DNA from: Zanthoxylum bungeanum
Lineage: Eukaryota > Streptophyta > Magnoliopsida > Sapindales > Rutaceae
Direction: 5' to 3'
Assembly: GCA_019454045.1 (NCBI GenBank)
Contig: SKCR01037659.1
Location: 1-64,000 of the forward strand
DNA: 64,000 nt
Shown: one piece after another, positions 47,426-58,589 of the stretch
Numbering within the stretch: position 1 is the first letter of the stretch
Layout: each line of letters begins with the position of its first letter
Notes under the pieces: generated by a model
Told to the model about the DNA's origin: nothing
The model's input: only the letters and a program-made list of their open reading frames with translations
Databases searched by the model: none
Position numbers and translations under genes: made by a program

Positions 47426-49585
47426 AACCTAAGACTAGCACATATCGTATATTGGAATTGGAGTTCCAATGGTTTAACCCGATGTACCGTGAGCTTTGGA
47501 AGCTCGTATAGACATGTGGGTATCGGTTGAACCGAATATTGAATGAGTCATAAGTGATTCCTAATAGTTGGAAGTACACACCACCGTCAATATGAATCTC
47601 TTCGAGTCAAGTAGCATATGTAATCCTCTGACTATAGGATAGTATTGATTTTGTGTGAGATCCACCACACTTTGATGCCATGTATGTCAAAACCTTTCAT
47701 GGTTTGGCCTCTCAATGTTCGTTGGGTGTGGACCGATACACTCAGTAATCAAGTACGAGTCAATATAGTATATGTCGGCTATGTGTACCATAGGGGGTTT
47801 AGGTATCCATGTGAGTAAGTCACGATTCTTAAGACTGGCCAAAGCTGATCACCTATGGTGGATCACATCGGTTGTAAAGAATCGTGGACATGTCGACATG
47901 AGATGTGCACCTTTGGAAATATGACGGTGTATTCTATGTTTCCTAAACACAACTCGGATAGCCTACGACGGAGGGATTGATAAACATATATGATGACCTC
48001 GACTTGTATAGTTCATAAAGGTCATTCGTGTTCTTCGCGAATTTGGTGGTGGTTGAATTGCGTACATATTAGCTAGGCTTATATGATGAACGTGTCTGAA
48101 CTTAGAGAGTCCCAATATGAAGTGTACTCGTTGAGCACTTAGGTAGCCGATTATTTTTTATAAGAGATAATATTCGATATAATAACTATAAACTAAGATA
48201 ATCAAGTGTTATTGGATAACATTGATTATTTACTTTGACCTAATTGGATTAATTAGATTAATTCAATAATTAGACAATGGCTTAATTGTAAAATCATAAT
48301 TATCTCTATCATTTGAGGATATTATGGTAATTGTAAGTATGTAATAATAAGTGGTTTTAACTTGATTTAATTGGATTAAATCAAAGTGGCAAACATTTAA
48401 CTAATTCATTTCCTAATCCTTGCCTTGATTTAATTGGATTTAATCAAAGTGGGAGACAATGGAGATTAGTCACACTTAATTATACATATTTGGAAAAAAA
48501 AAAAAGATTAAGCCCACATAAAAGTTGATTACAACTTTTATTAATTAAAAATTATCTAAGTTTTTCTATAAATAGTAAGCATTATGAAGGTTTTAATTAA
48601 GAAAAACAAAATTTTGAGAAAGCTAAATACAAGCAAGAATTAGAGAAATTAGCCTAAGTTAGAGAAGTGTTTAGAGAAGCTTTATGAGGTCTCTACAACA
48701 TTTCAATTAGGAGAAATCAAGATTGGATCTTGGGGTGAAGCTTGCTAGCATTGGAATCAAGATTGGACCTTGGAGTCAAGCTTGCTAATCCTTGGAAGTT
48801 CTCCAAATATTTCAACAAGGAGAAGTAGATTGGATCTTTAAATCAACCTTGCTAGGTAAGTTTGATATTCTCCAAAAGCTATATTTTCATTAGTGAGACA
48901 AATGGTTTTATATTATGTATTAGATACATATTGTTGAAATTAGGCTAATTAAATGTGTTAGGATGCTTTGGAAGTATAAACACAATATGCTTATAATTAG
49001 GTCAAAATATTTATGTTAGACATAAACAAAAAATTAGAGTTTGGAACTCTAGATTAAAGCTTAGAGTTATGGCTACCATTCTAGAATCACTTGACCACAT
49101 TTAGGTGACCTAGAATTGTTCACGAGACATTTCTTATTGGGATTCTAATTTGGTTTATGTATTGGATTCAAAATTTACGCAAGTGCGTATTTAGAATAAA
49201 TTTATGTTTTTGTAAAAATATTTGATATTTTGAAAAACTTGATTTTTATCTTATAATATGTGTTGATGTTGGTTTTGATGTTAAAAATTAATTTTGGGTG
49301 TTTTGAAAGTGTTTATGAGAGATTAAAAGTTTATTGGGTTAAAAACCCAAGTATGAGCTCTCATTCCAGCTCTCTGGAATAAGAGCTGATACTTGAGGAA
49401 AAATAATAATAAAAAAAAGGCAAAATCAGTTCAAACATGAGCAGTGCGCGCGCGCACTGTTCACACGCACAGTGCGCACGTGCACTGTTCACGTACACTT
49501 AATAAGTGCACGCGTGCTGTAATTTATTTTCGCTCATTCTTGAGCTTCTAGACTCCGATTCAGTCCCAGTGTTTTCCTATACACT
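47426..49585 (+). repeat. Truncated diverged LTR (family of 38301-40714)
   Basis: From 47430 the sequence follows 38565 onward: 'catatcgtatattgga' against 'catgtcgtatactgga', 'gttccaatggttt', then a cgttgggtgtggac block and later a gcactagagcaac/gcacttaggtagcc block. It lacks the first roughly 260 bases of the family LTR. The right limit is approximate: tataca at about 49580 may be its CA end. Confidence 0.7.
49443..49515. repeat. GC-rich palindromic cluster
   Basis: agtgcgcgcgcgcact is a perfect palindrome. It is followed by cagtgcgcacgtgcactg (near-palindrome) and gtgcacgcgtgc. Alternating purine-pyrimidine tracts could form hairpins or Z-DNA in otherwise AT-rich sequence. Confidence 0.85.
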
Positions 49586-49598
49586 CGTAATAGAATAT

Positions 49599-49732
49599 TG
49601 TTGGACAGTTATGACCCATAACGTCACTATTTGTAAAGATCATGATGTTGTTGTACAAATTAACTATGTGACAAATGAGATTGCTCTTTTATCATTTGTG
49701 ATTAGATCACCAAGATGTATAAATGATGAAAG
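49599..49732 (+). repeat. 134-bp LTR-end fragment in inverted orientation
   Basis: TGTTGGACAGTTATGACCC... is the reverse complement of the end of the neighbouring LTR (about 51605-51742). It is the start of a plus-oriented LTR of the same family, cut at 49732 where the minus-oriented copy begins. Confidence 0.85.
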
Positions 49733-51742
49733 TGTTGGTTTCTATTAAGGTCCCAAGATCAATAATAAGCATGAATCAAGTACGAATACACATTGAAGAA
49801 GTTGCGGAATACTTACATCGAGCGGTTGAGCGACGCGGAGGCAACAAAAAATTTAGATTATGCCTCTCCACTGGTTCGACAGTGAGCTAAAACAACTCAC
49901 TGGTTTAGCCTCTGTTTGGGTCTTTCGTCAAGCTTCAAGCTTCGTCGAACGATTCCCGGCTCATGGGTGGACTTCCATATCACCTTCGCATGTCTCGTAA
50001 GTGTGCTAGCACTTGTGATTTTGCCATAAAATCACACTATTGGCTTCCCACTCTCTCGGTTTTTGCTGAACAGAAAACCAGAAAGTTTGCCCCTTTGGGC
50101 GTGAAGAGAGAAAGAGAATGGAGAGAGAGAGTTATGTTTGGTTTGTCAAATTTGTGTATTAAATACACACATTTGAATTTCAAATGCATTTCACTTGAAT
50201 TTGGCTTTTAAAAGTCAAACCATTAAAGCCCCAACCACTCACATCACTCAATCCATCAAGTTGTCAAGTCACATCACTCAAAGTGACTTGTGATTTGACG
50301 TTTGACGCGACTAGCGATTTGACGCTTAATTTGACGTGCCGCACTCGAATTCGAAATGTGAATGCGCTCGTAAATAATCTTGGGCTCGGGTTCGCTAATT
50401 CCAAATTAACGAATTTTCCGTTGCGTCGTAATTAAATGATTACGCCTAGCGAAATCACTATTCACATCACTAACGAATTAATTTTAAATTAATTCGTTCG
50501 GCCGAATTAAAATCTAATTTTAATTCCGCGTCGAAATCTAATTTCGTTTAATATATCAAATATATTAATTAATCGATTAATTCCAAATTAATCATTATCT
50601 CTCTTTTAATGATATTTTATCCCAGATAAAATATCTCTGCAATTAATCCCAGATTAATTTTCTCTCTCTTCTAATTAATCCCAGATTAATATAGAGTGCG
50701 AGTCATACGTCATCGGTGAATCTTTGGGAAGCGGCCCATGAGATCCCCGGATATGTTGGCAGTAAATTCGGTCGTCGGACTATCCGAACACGTAAGTACC
50801 TCGTAGTACGTTTTACCGATTTACAAGACAAGGTTGGCCTCTAGCAAAGCGCCATGCCTACCCAATTCTCCGGAAATATCCTTACAGGAATAAAGGATCT
50901 ATATCAGGCGTAGTATACGTAGTATTGCGTATTTCTGTCCAGTATCGAATGATCACGTGCTAGGCCTAGGGCTGGAATTGTGTCTGCCCCGTATGAAGCA
51001 CATGTCGGATGTCTGGTGACTAGTCTCTATAATCGGATAAACATGACCTTGTCATTTTATCCCGATAGCTGCAGCATTTAAGAGAACCAGTCCTGTATCC
51101 TACGTGACCATCATCTCCATATGACTGGAGTGACACTTCCATCTTGACATCACACCCAACACACTACGATTCTCAATATACCCAGTATTGGCGTACACAG
51201 AACCTGTTAAAGCCCTGGACGACCGCAACCAAAGTATATTGATTGTCGCAAGTATTAGCGGTGCAAGTCTCAGGTTAAGACCAAATACACCTACCCTGAT
51301 TTCGGACTTCCATAGACACATAGTCATACTACCAATGGAATTTCGAGGGGGTCTATCCAGAGCGAAGCTGTTTCCCGTACCATCGGTGAAACACAACCTC
51401 CTATTACACTTGCATGAGTATCCTATACCCAAATATATGAGAACTATGTCATTGTACCCTCACAACGCGCACAAGTGTAATACTAGTCTTTTACGTATTT
51501 ATCGATGTCCAATCTCGATAATACTCTGACTAGGATATTTAATGATTTATCCTTCGTAGACTGATACTGTCTCATATCATTCTCCGTCCAGGAACAAATC
51601 ATAGGGACCTCTCATCATTTATACATCTAGGTGATCTAATCACAAATGATAAGAGTGCAATCTCCTTTGTCACATAATTAATTTGTACAACAACACCATG
51701 ATCTGTATAAATAGTGATGTTATGGGTCATAATTGTCCAACA
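49733..51742 (-). repeat. 3' LTR of the truncated copy
   Basis: 2010 bp, clearly homologous throughout to 20905-22943 but more different from it than those two LTRs are from each other, mainly in 49750-50280. Confidence 0.93.
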
Positions 51743-53165
51743 ATCTCCCACTTGGCCTATAGCCAGTCACTCGAGTGCTTGACACCCGAACTATGTACGG
51801 TTGGCTCAAACTGCTGAGAAAAGCTTTCGTCAGCGGATTTGCATGATTATCATCTAATGCGATTTATTCGATCATCACATCGCCACGATGTATGATCCGA
51901 ACGAATCAGATGAATATCGAAGTATGTATCTGGATCGTTGATGAGACCATTAATTCTTTAGCCTGTGCTCAAGCTTAGCTAAGCTGCTAACAGAATTATA
52001 TCTAATCTAATTAGATTTATTATCGACCCAGAAGGCTTCTATTACCGCCTCAACTGCCAGCAATAACCCGCATTTGTTATTTATTCGGTAGCAGTATCTT
52101 GCTTGGAAGATTTCCAGCTCACTGTTCCGTTATTCAAACTTTGTAGTACCGTTTGCGACTTATAGTCATTTTATCGGTTTAGGAAACTTGCAATAGTGAT
52201 CCCAGTCACTTCAAGTTCTCCTTCTCCTCAGATTAAGACAGCATCATTAGTTCTCTAAGATACTAACGGATGTTCTTAACATCAATCCAGTGACTATCAC
52301 TTGGATTGGCCTGTTTGTGACTTCATATGCTCAAAGCGTATGAGACACCAGGTCGCGTATATTTTTCAATGTACGATTTCTCGGAGAGTATTCGAAAGCC
52401 AAGCTTTCGCCGATAGTTTATATGGGAATATTATTTCCAAGAAATGACATATTATCATTATTTATAGGACAATCACTGTCAGTGCGCTCCCACTAACCTC
52501 CTTATATACACAAGAATCATTTTCGTTTTAAAATAAAATCATAAACCATTATGATTACATCAAAACGATAATTCCAAGAACCTATGCTTGCTTCAATCCA
52601 AACATGGATCGAGTAACCTGCACACCTTGTTTGCTTGTTATGGTACGACAAAACCGTCAGGATGTTGTAAACATCCTCCAAAAGGTTTCCTTTTCAGGAA
52701 AGCGATTTTCCTGTTAAGCTGTCATATTTCATAAATGAAACATGCAGCAATAGCAAGCATTATCCAAATGGATATACCATGGCAACAGGTAAAAGGTTGA
52801 ATCGTAATCAACACAATGTTGATAACGATATCTTTCCGCTAAAAGCCTAGCTTTATACGTTGGTATGTTGCCTTCCATGTATGTCTTCCTTGAAGACTTA
52901 TATAGTACCAATAGGCACAATGCCTTGCGGTAAAACAACTAGTGTCCAAACATAGTTGATATACATGGAATCCATTTTGGATTATATGGCACTTTGCCAT
53001 AATAGGGAGTCGATACCTTGTATCACTTCCTCATACGTAGTCAGTTGGTATACCTCAAAAGATAGACATCTTTATGAGGTGAGATCAGAAACCCATACCC
53101 CAGGTTATTTTCTGACTCTCTCCGACATACGCGGTTCTTGTGTATATGAAGATTAATGGTATAGT
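49733..53165 (-). mobile_element. Truncated second copy of the 20905-30771 family
   Basis: LTR 49733-51742 (TGTTGG...TCCAACA), PPT atctcccacttgg, and 1.4 kb of the same decayed internal region as 22957-24370. It stops at 53165, where the Athila-like element is inserted: gtatagtta in both copies, then divergence. The rest of the element must lie beyond the window. Remains of RNase H are visible as in the other copy, with at least one shared stop. Confidence 0.88.
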
Positions 53166-53790
53166 TAATGAGCGGAAAATATATCAATATTTACCGCCCC
53201 TTTTACTTAATATTTTTTTTAGTTTCTCGGGTTTGATTAACGTTTTGATATGTTTTAGTTTATTTTGCACATAAAATAATATTGGGACTTAATGAAATCA
53301 TTTAGGACGAAATATGGGTCAAATAAGGGCAAAAATTGGACTTGACATATTAATTTTGGAGATTGGAAACTTGAAAGGGCGTTTTAACGAAGTGCAGTTT
53401 TGGAAATTCCAGTTTTGTGCATCTGTCGTATTTTGGGCAGAACTTCTTACTCCGGTATTGGATTGAGCTGATTCAAGTTCCAGATTAAAGAAGACTCAAA
53501 GATATACAGCTTTGAAAGACAAAATAATTTCGAATTCTGAATATTTCATGCCCGAAATTGATGAACCATCCAGAAGTGTGTTGTGTGTAATTATTAAAGT
53601 CACTTTCAATCATTTTCAAAGCAAAAAAATAAATTAATAAATAAATAATAAAAATTATCAAATCATCAACAAACATGATAAGAGATTAGTGGAGCAATTA
53701 ATAATGGATTTGGTGGAGCAATTAGTGGAGCAATTAGTGGAGCAATTAATAATTGATTTGGTGGATGATTTGATGGAGGCAAAATTTTAC

Positions 53791-53800
53791 CTATAAATAC
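53791..53800 (+). promoter_or_regulatory. LTR TATA box
   Basis: ctataaatac sits mid-LTR and is repeated at 63596-63605 in the 3' LTR. It is the probable U3 promoter driving the element, with transcription starting some 30 bases downstream. Confidence 0.7.
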
Positions 53801-53984
53801 CAAGTCATGAATTTGTAAAATTCATACTTTCTTCTAATGAATTCCTTAAGAATACTAAGAAGATTGTATCTTGTTTGTTTATTTACAGCTTTCAGTAATT
53901 AATTTCCGCTTTCTCACTTTCTTTTCTTTACTTTTCTGTTTTTACTTTCCGCAATTTACTTTTACGCACAGTACTTTTCTTTCT

Positions 53985-54130
53985 TTATTTTTCAGTTTTT
54001 ACTTTTCAGTAATTTACTTTCAGCAATTTACTTTTCAGCAATTTACTTTTCGGCAATTTACTTTCAGCAATTTACTTTTCAGCAATTTACCTTCAGCAAT
54101 TTACTTTCAGTAATTTACTTTCAGCATTTA
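53985..54130. repeat. Short tandem repeat of caatttactttcag type
   Basis: About ten 14-16-bp units (caatttacttt(t)cag) run in tandem. Copy number differs in the 3' LTR at 63820-63900. Confidence 0.92.
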
Positions 54131-54982
54131 ATTTTCAGTATTTAATTTCAGCATTTACTTTTCAGCATTTACTTTTCATTATTTAATTTTCAGTATTTTA
54201 CTTTATGTCTTTTATTTTATTTAAGTTTTTTTACTACCCGTAAATATGTGTCGTAACTAAGCCAAGTTATATGGGGTTGTGATGAAATCCAATATCACCG
54301 GTTTATAAGGGGTTAGATTATAGCTTGGGTAATATAAAGATTTATTTATTGAGTCTTAATCTTAATGCTTTTTCATTAACTGACCATTAATAAAATTGAA
54401 CTGGGAAACTTAAAATGAACTAGACATAGGGATTTTAAGTTTAAGACATTAGACTCAATAGTCCACGATCTTCCTTGGGGATAGATAACCCTTTAATAGA
54501 TTTCCTTACAGGATAGACATATACCTGTCGGGCGGGGGTAGCCATAATTGGAACTTAAACTTAATGAATCCAGATAATTTGGTTGACATACACATATGGT
54601 TCAATTGGGTTAAACAGGGTATTTGTGTCTTGACCATCGACATAGGCTTACACATAATTTAGTGTTCCAGGTTAATAAATCAATATATTACCCAACTTTA
54701 AGATAACCACTTCATCTTTAAAATGATATTGGAAGAAATCACAACCCTAGATAGTTTTTAATATTGAATTTTCTTAAATCTACTTTCGAACAATTTTATT
54801 TATTTTTTTTTAGAATCGTCACCATTTCAAATCAATCCAACAACCTGTTAGATACTAGTAATCATTTGACCTCATAAAATTAATAGATTAGATATTAAGT
54901 CCTCATGGGATCGATATTTTTATACTACTTGAACGATACGTGCGCTTGTGTTATACGCGTGTGTAAGCACCGGTCAAGTTTT

Positions 54983-55000
54983 TGGCGCTGTTGTCGGGGA
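54983..55000 (+). other. Primer binding site (TGGCGC type)
   Basis: tggcgctgttgtcgggga, two changes from the TGGCGCCGTTGCCGGGGA site of Athila-type elements. Confidence 0.92.
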
Positions 55001-55067
55001 CTTATTTATCTTTCACTATTAGTTTTGAGGTTAGATACGTTACTTGTATCTAATTTCTTTTTACTTA

Positions 55068-55092
55068 TTGTTTTTGTTTTCTTGTGTTTCAG
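55068..55092 (+). promoter_or_regulatory. Possible splice acceptor before gag
   Basis: A long pyrimidine-rich run ends ttgtgtttcag with the first gag ATG (55108) 16 bases downstream. This is inferred only from sequence. Similar acceptors precede the Cys-rich ORF and LOG. Confidence 0.4.
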
Positions 55093-55107
55093 GTTCTCAG
55101 AAACTAC

Positions 55108-56505
55108 ATGAGACGAACCAGAAGCTTTGAACTCCGACCGCTTGACCCAGAAATTGAAAGAACCATCAGACAGTTGAGAAGGGAAAGGCGAGAAGGCCAA
55201 GAAGCAATCATTAACATGGAACCTGAACCGTTGGAGGTTGCACCACCAATTCCCATTCGAGACAGAACCATTCTGGTGGTTGACAGACTCATTTCCTGTA
55301 TTGTACTTCCTCTCTTACCAGCAAATGCGTGTGACATCAAAACACGCATTCAGATGATTCAGCAATCAGTTCATTTCGGGGGGAATGCAACTGAAGATCC
55401 TAATACCCACATCAGTAACTTCCTGGAAGTTTGTGGCACTTTCAACTACAACAGAGCATCAAAAGAAGCAATAAGACTGCGAGTTTTTCCATATTCCCTG
55501 AAAGACAGAGCTAAAGCTTGGCTACATTCACTACCAGCAGGTTCTATCACAACTTGGAACACTTTAGCCACCAAATTTCTTGCAAAGTACTTTCCACCAG
55601 CCAGAACTGCAAAGTTGAGGAATGACATCACATCCTTCGTGCAACAAGATTCAGAATCCATTTTCGAAGCTTGGGAAAGATTCAAAGATTTACTCCGGAA
55701 ATGTCCTCATCATGAGATCACAAAATGGCTTCAAGTCCAAACATTCTATAATGGACTTTCTGGAATAATGAGAACCACAATCGATGCTGCTGCTGGAGGA
55801 GCTTTAATGGCAAAAGGAGAAGATCAAGCCTGGGACCTAATCGAAGAAATGGCCAACAACAATTCCTTGTGGCCAACAGAAAGGAGCATGATCCAAAGAA
55901 TTGCAGGAATTTAAGAAAGTGGAGCCAATACAGCAGTCAACGCCAAGCTAGATCAGATATGCAAATTCATGGAGACTCTTACCACTGGATCCACAATTTC
56001 ACCATATGGAGGAGCACCAGAGTCGAACCAACTTGAAGAGACTGTGAATTATGTCAACAATTTCAACAGACAGAGGAACAATCCATATTCCAACACCTAC
56101 AACCCAGGGTGGAGGAATCATCCCAATTTTTCATGGAGCAACAATTCAGGCCAACAGTAGAACTATCCACCATCTGAATTCCAGCAACAGAACAAAAGCC
56201 AGGAGCATGCAAATGAACCAGGAATAACAGAAGTGTTGACCCACTTGAAAAAGATAGAAGCAAAACACGACTCTCAAGCAGCAAGATATGATACTATGTT
56301 TCAATCTCAAGCAGCAAGATATGATGCTATGTTTCAATCCCAAACAACATTAATTCAAAGTCAATCTGCTTCTATTAAAGCACTCGAGAATCAAATTGGA
56401 CAACTGGCAAATGCTCAGAGTTACAGACCACCAAGTACCCTTCCTAGCAACACAGAGCCAAATCCAAGGAACATGGGAAGGAACAATGTCATGCCATCAT
56501 GTTAA
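55108..56505 (+). pseudogene. Athila-type gag with two in-frame stops
   Basis: Starts at ATG 55108 (MRRTRSFELRP), since upstream in-frame codons have no ATG. The capsid domain shows HFGGNATEDPNTHISNFLEV, LRVFPYSLKDRAKAWLHSLP, ITTWNTLATKFLAKYFPPA and RKCPHHEITKWLQVQTFYNG, all Athila hallmarks. A TAA at 55912 and a TAG at 56158 interrupt it. The frame then continues to 56505 with a coiled-coil-like tail containing a 33-bp duplication (SQAARYDTMFQ / SQAARYDAMFQ). It would build the virus-like particle. Apart from the two stops the reading frame is open, suggesting relatively recent inactivation. Confidence 0.93.
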
Positions 56506-57440
56506 AAAGCGGTACTGAAATCAACAAAGATTTTGGAGCCAAAACAACTGCTGAGGAAGTTCCAAAAGAAACAAAGCAACAGATGGAGGAAAAAGAAGCA
56601 AAGGAAAAAGAACAGATCATTCCACCTCCATCTTTTCCTCAACGTCTTCAGAAGAACAAATTGAACAAGCAGTTTTCTCGGTTCCTGGAAATCTTGAAAA
56701 AGCTGCATATCAACATTCCATTTGCAGAAGCGTTGGAACAAATACCCAGCTATGCCAAATTCATGAAAGACATTCTTTCACGAAAGCGGAGATTGGGAGA
56801 TTACGAGATAGTAGCATTATCAGAAGAATGCATCGCTATCATTCAGAGGAAACTTCCCCCAAAGTTGAAAGATCCTGGCAGTTTCACTGTTCCTTCCACC
56901 ATAGGAGAACATGACTTCGGTAAGGCTCTGTGTCATCTAGGTGCGAGTGTTAACTTGTGCCTTTTTCTATTTTCAGGAAATTACAGATTGGAGAAAAAAT
57001 GTCAACTTCAGTCTCACTACAACTTGCTGATAGAACGCTCGTATTTCCAAGAGGCGTAGTTGAGGATGTGCTGGTCAAGGTTGACAAATTCATTTTCCCA
57101 GTAGATTTTATTGTCCTTGATATGGAGGAAGACGCAGACGTGCCAATCATCCTCGGGAGACCATTCTTGGCTACAGGTCGAACCATTATTGATGTACAAA
57201 AAGGAGAACTAACCATGAGGGTACAAGACCAAGAAGTAACATTCAATTTTTTCAAAGCCATGAATTTCCCAGATGATGAAAAGAAGGAGGAATGTTTCAG
57301 ACTTGATGTGATACATAGTACCGTTCAGAACTCTGATGAAAGACAAAGTTCTACTGACAAACTTAAAGCATGTCAATTACCTGTGGAGCCTGAAGATAAA
57401 GCACACTGCGTACTGAAGAAGCCTATTCTTGCACTACAAG
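56499..57440 (+). pseudogene. Athila-type protease, frameshifted, active-site Asp lost
   Basis: 56499-57059 reads through FPQRLQKNKLNKQFSRFLEI, KKLHINIPFAEALEQIPSYA and KDPGSFTVPSTIGEHDFGKA to CHLGASVN. Athila proteases have CDLGAS here, so the catalytic Asp is now His (codon CAT at 56934-56936). About 20 bases later a frameshift moves the reading to the frame starting near 56957, with SIFRKLQIGEK, VEDVLVKVDKFIFPVDFIVL and DVPIILGRPFLATGRTIIDV up to KAMNFPDDEKKEE. The RT expected next is missing. The sequence goes over to integrase C-terminal codons around 57440 through a short linker. Confidence 0.9.
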
Positions 57441-57806
57441 AAACAGAAGAGAAAAAGTTCCACCAGCTCAACGAATTGGAGGAATTTCACAATCAGCCTT
57501 TTGAGGATGCCAAATTGTACAAAGAAAAGGGCAAGAAAAGACATGATGAGAAGTTAGTGCGCATACAACTGGAACCAGGGCAGAAGGTACTGTTAAACAA
57601 ATCAAGGGGAAATTCTTCCCACGGAAGCTAAAATCACGGTGGTCAGGTCCATTTGTGATCACCAAGGTTTTACCAGACAGAGCCGTTGAGATACATGATC
57701 CTGACTCCAACAAAACTTTCAAGGTTAAAAACAAGTGTGTTAAGCACTACTGGGGAGAATCATTTGAGCTACAAAAAGAAAGTGTTACACTTTCAGATTC
57801 AGCTTA
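57441..57806 (+). pseudogene. Integrase C-terminal remnant of the Athila-like element
   Basis: FHQLNELEEFHNQPFEDAKL, then EKGKKRHDEKL and LEPGQKVLL are the usual residues after the integrase core. A frameshift at about 57600 leads to LKSRWSGPFVITKVLPDRAV and the pol end with a stop at 57804-57806. Joined to the protease without RT, RNase H or the integrase core, it marks a large internal deletion. The gggaggcaaccca motif that follows (57856) is typical after Athila pol. Confidence 0.88.
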
Positions 57807-57897
57807 ACGATCGAGAAGTCAAGTCTGGCTGACAACTCTAAACTTAGCGCTAGCAGGGAGGCAACCCATGCAATTTTTGAATATATTGTGATCTTGT

Positions 57898-58380
57898 ATG
57901 TTTTATTTTTGTCTGTTTAATTTTTGCAGGTTTAGTCATTTCAAGAAGGAAGAAACTCTCGCAAATCTTCGCAAGCAATTTCCTTCCCTCCCTAAAAAAT
58001 CTCTGATGAAAGTTTACAAAGCTCACTTAGAACGGATGAGGTTACTGATGATCAAAGGTATTCCTACTGACATTCGTTGGTTAATTGAAGCACGGGTCCG
58101 ATTGGCAGGTGAGTCTTCTGACTCTTTTATTTCACATCTGCCTGGTTTAGGAAAGAGCACATATGCTAAAAAGAGAAGAGCCAAAAGAATGTGTGTTTGT
58201 TATAAATGTGCTCGTATGTTTTGTAATACTCGTTGTCGTTCTTTAGGAATGGTGTCTGATAACCGCGAAAATAAGATTAATTTCATTAGGGATGGCTTGA
58301 GTAGGGAGTCTTTGGATGACATATCTAAAACTCTTGAGATGCATCCTAGTGGATGTATGAAATTCGCATGTTATATGTGA
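57898..58380 (+). pseudogene. Cys-rich accessory ORF, C-terminus replaced by a solo LTR
   Basis: I do not recognise a described family. The 160-codon frame starts at ATG 57898. If the acceptor ttttgcag at 57929 is used, the first Met would be residue 37 (58006). Visible features are a basic helix-like N-terminal half (KKEETLANLRKQFPSLPKKS), a basic patch KKRRAKR at residues 91-97, a cysteine cluster at 99, 101, 104, 109 and 113 (C-x-C-x2-C-x4-C-x3-C), and FIRDGLSRESLDDI at 129-142. Its stop codon is the first three bases of the inserted LTR; before insertion it ran nine more codons (60641-60667) to a TAA at 60668-60670. It sits where Athila elements often carry an env-like third ORF, but shows no signal peptide or membrane segment. 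Confidence 0.65.
57915..57929 (+). promoter_or_regulatory. Possible splice acceptor before the Cys-rich ORF
   Basis: ctgtttaatttttgcag is a good plant 3' splice site in form. A subgenomic spliced mRNA would be needed to express an ORF this far downstream of gag. Inference only. Confidence 0.4.
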
Positions 58381-58589
58381 TGAGTGATATTTATATCACT
58401 ATTTCCCACTCATTTAATCTAATATTTTGTATAGTTTCTTGAGTTTTGTGAATGTTTTGATGTGTTTTGTGTTATTTTGCAGATAAATAAAGTTTGGACA
58501 GCACTGGAGGCAATTTTGGGCAAAACCGGACAAAAATGCGTCAATAGGGATATTTTCGTCTTTTGCGCGTCGCGCCGCCCAGACCTTCC

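Larger units (their letters stand above)
53166..54976 (+). repeat. 5' LTR of the Athila-like element
   Basis: 1811 bp, starting TAATGAGCGGAAAATATATC and ending CACCGGTCA just before the primer site. The related solo LTR at 58378 starts TGATGAG, so the usual TG has probably become TA. A later start at TGAGCGG (53169) cannot be excluded. Confidence 0.9.

Noticed and set aside
55104..57261. Minus-strand ORFs of 60-103 codons across gag and protease
   Set aside because: They are shadows of the strongly recognised plus-strand Athila gag and protease.
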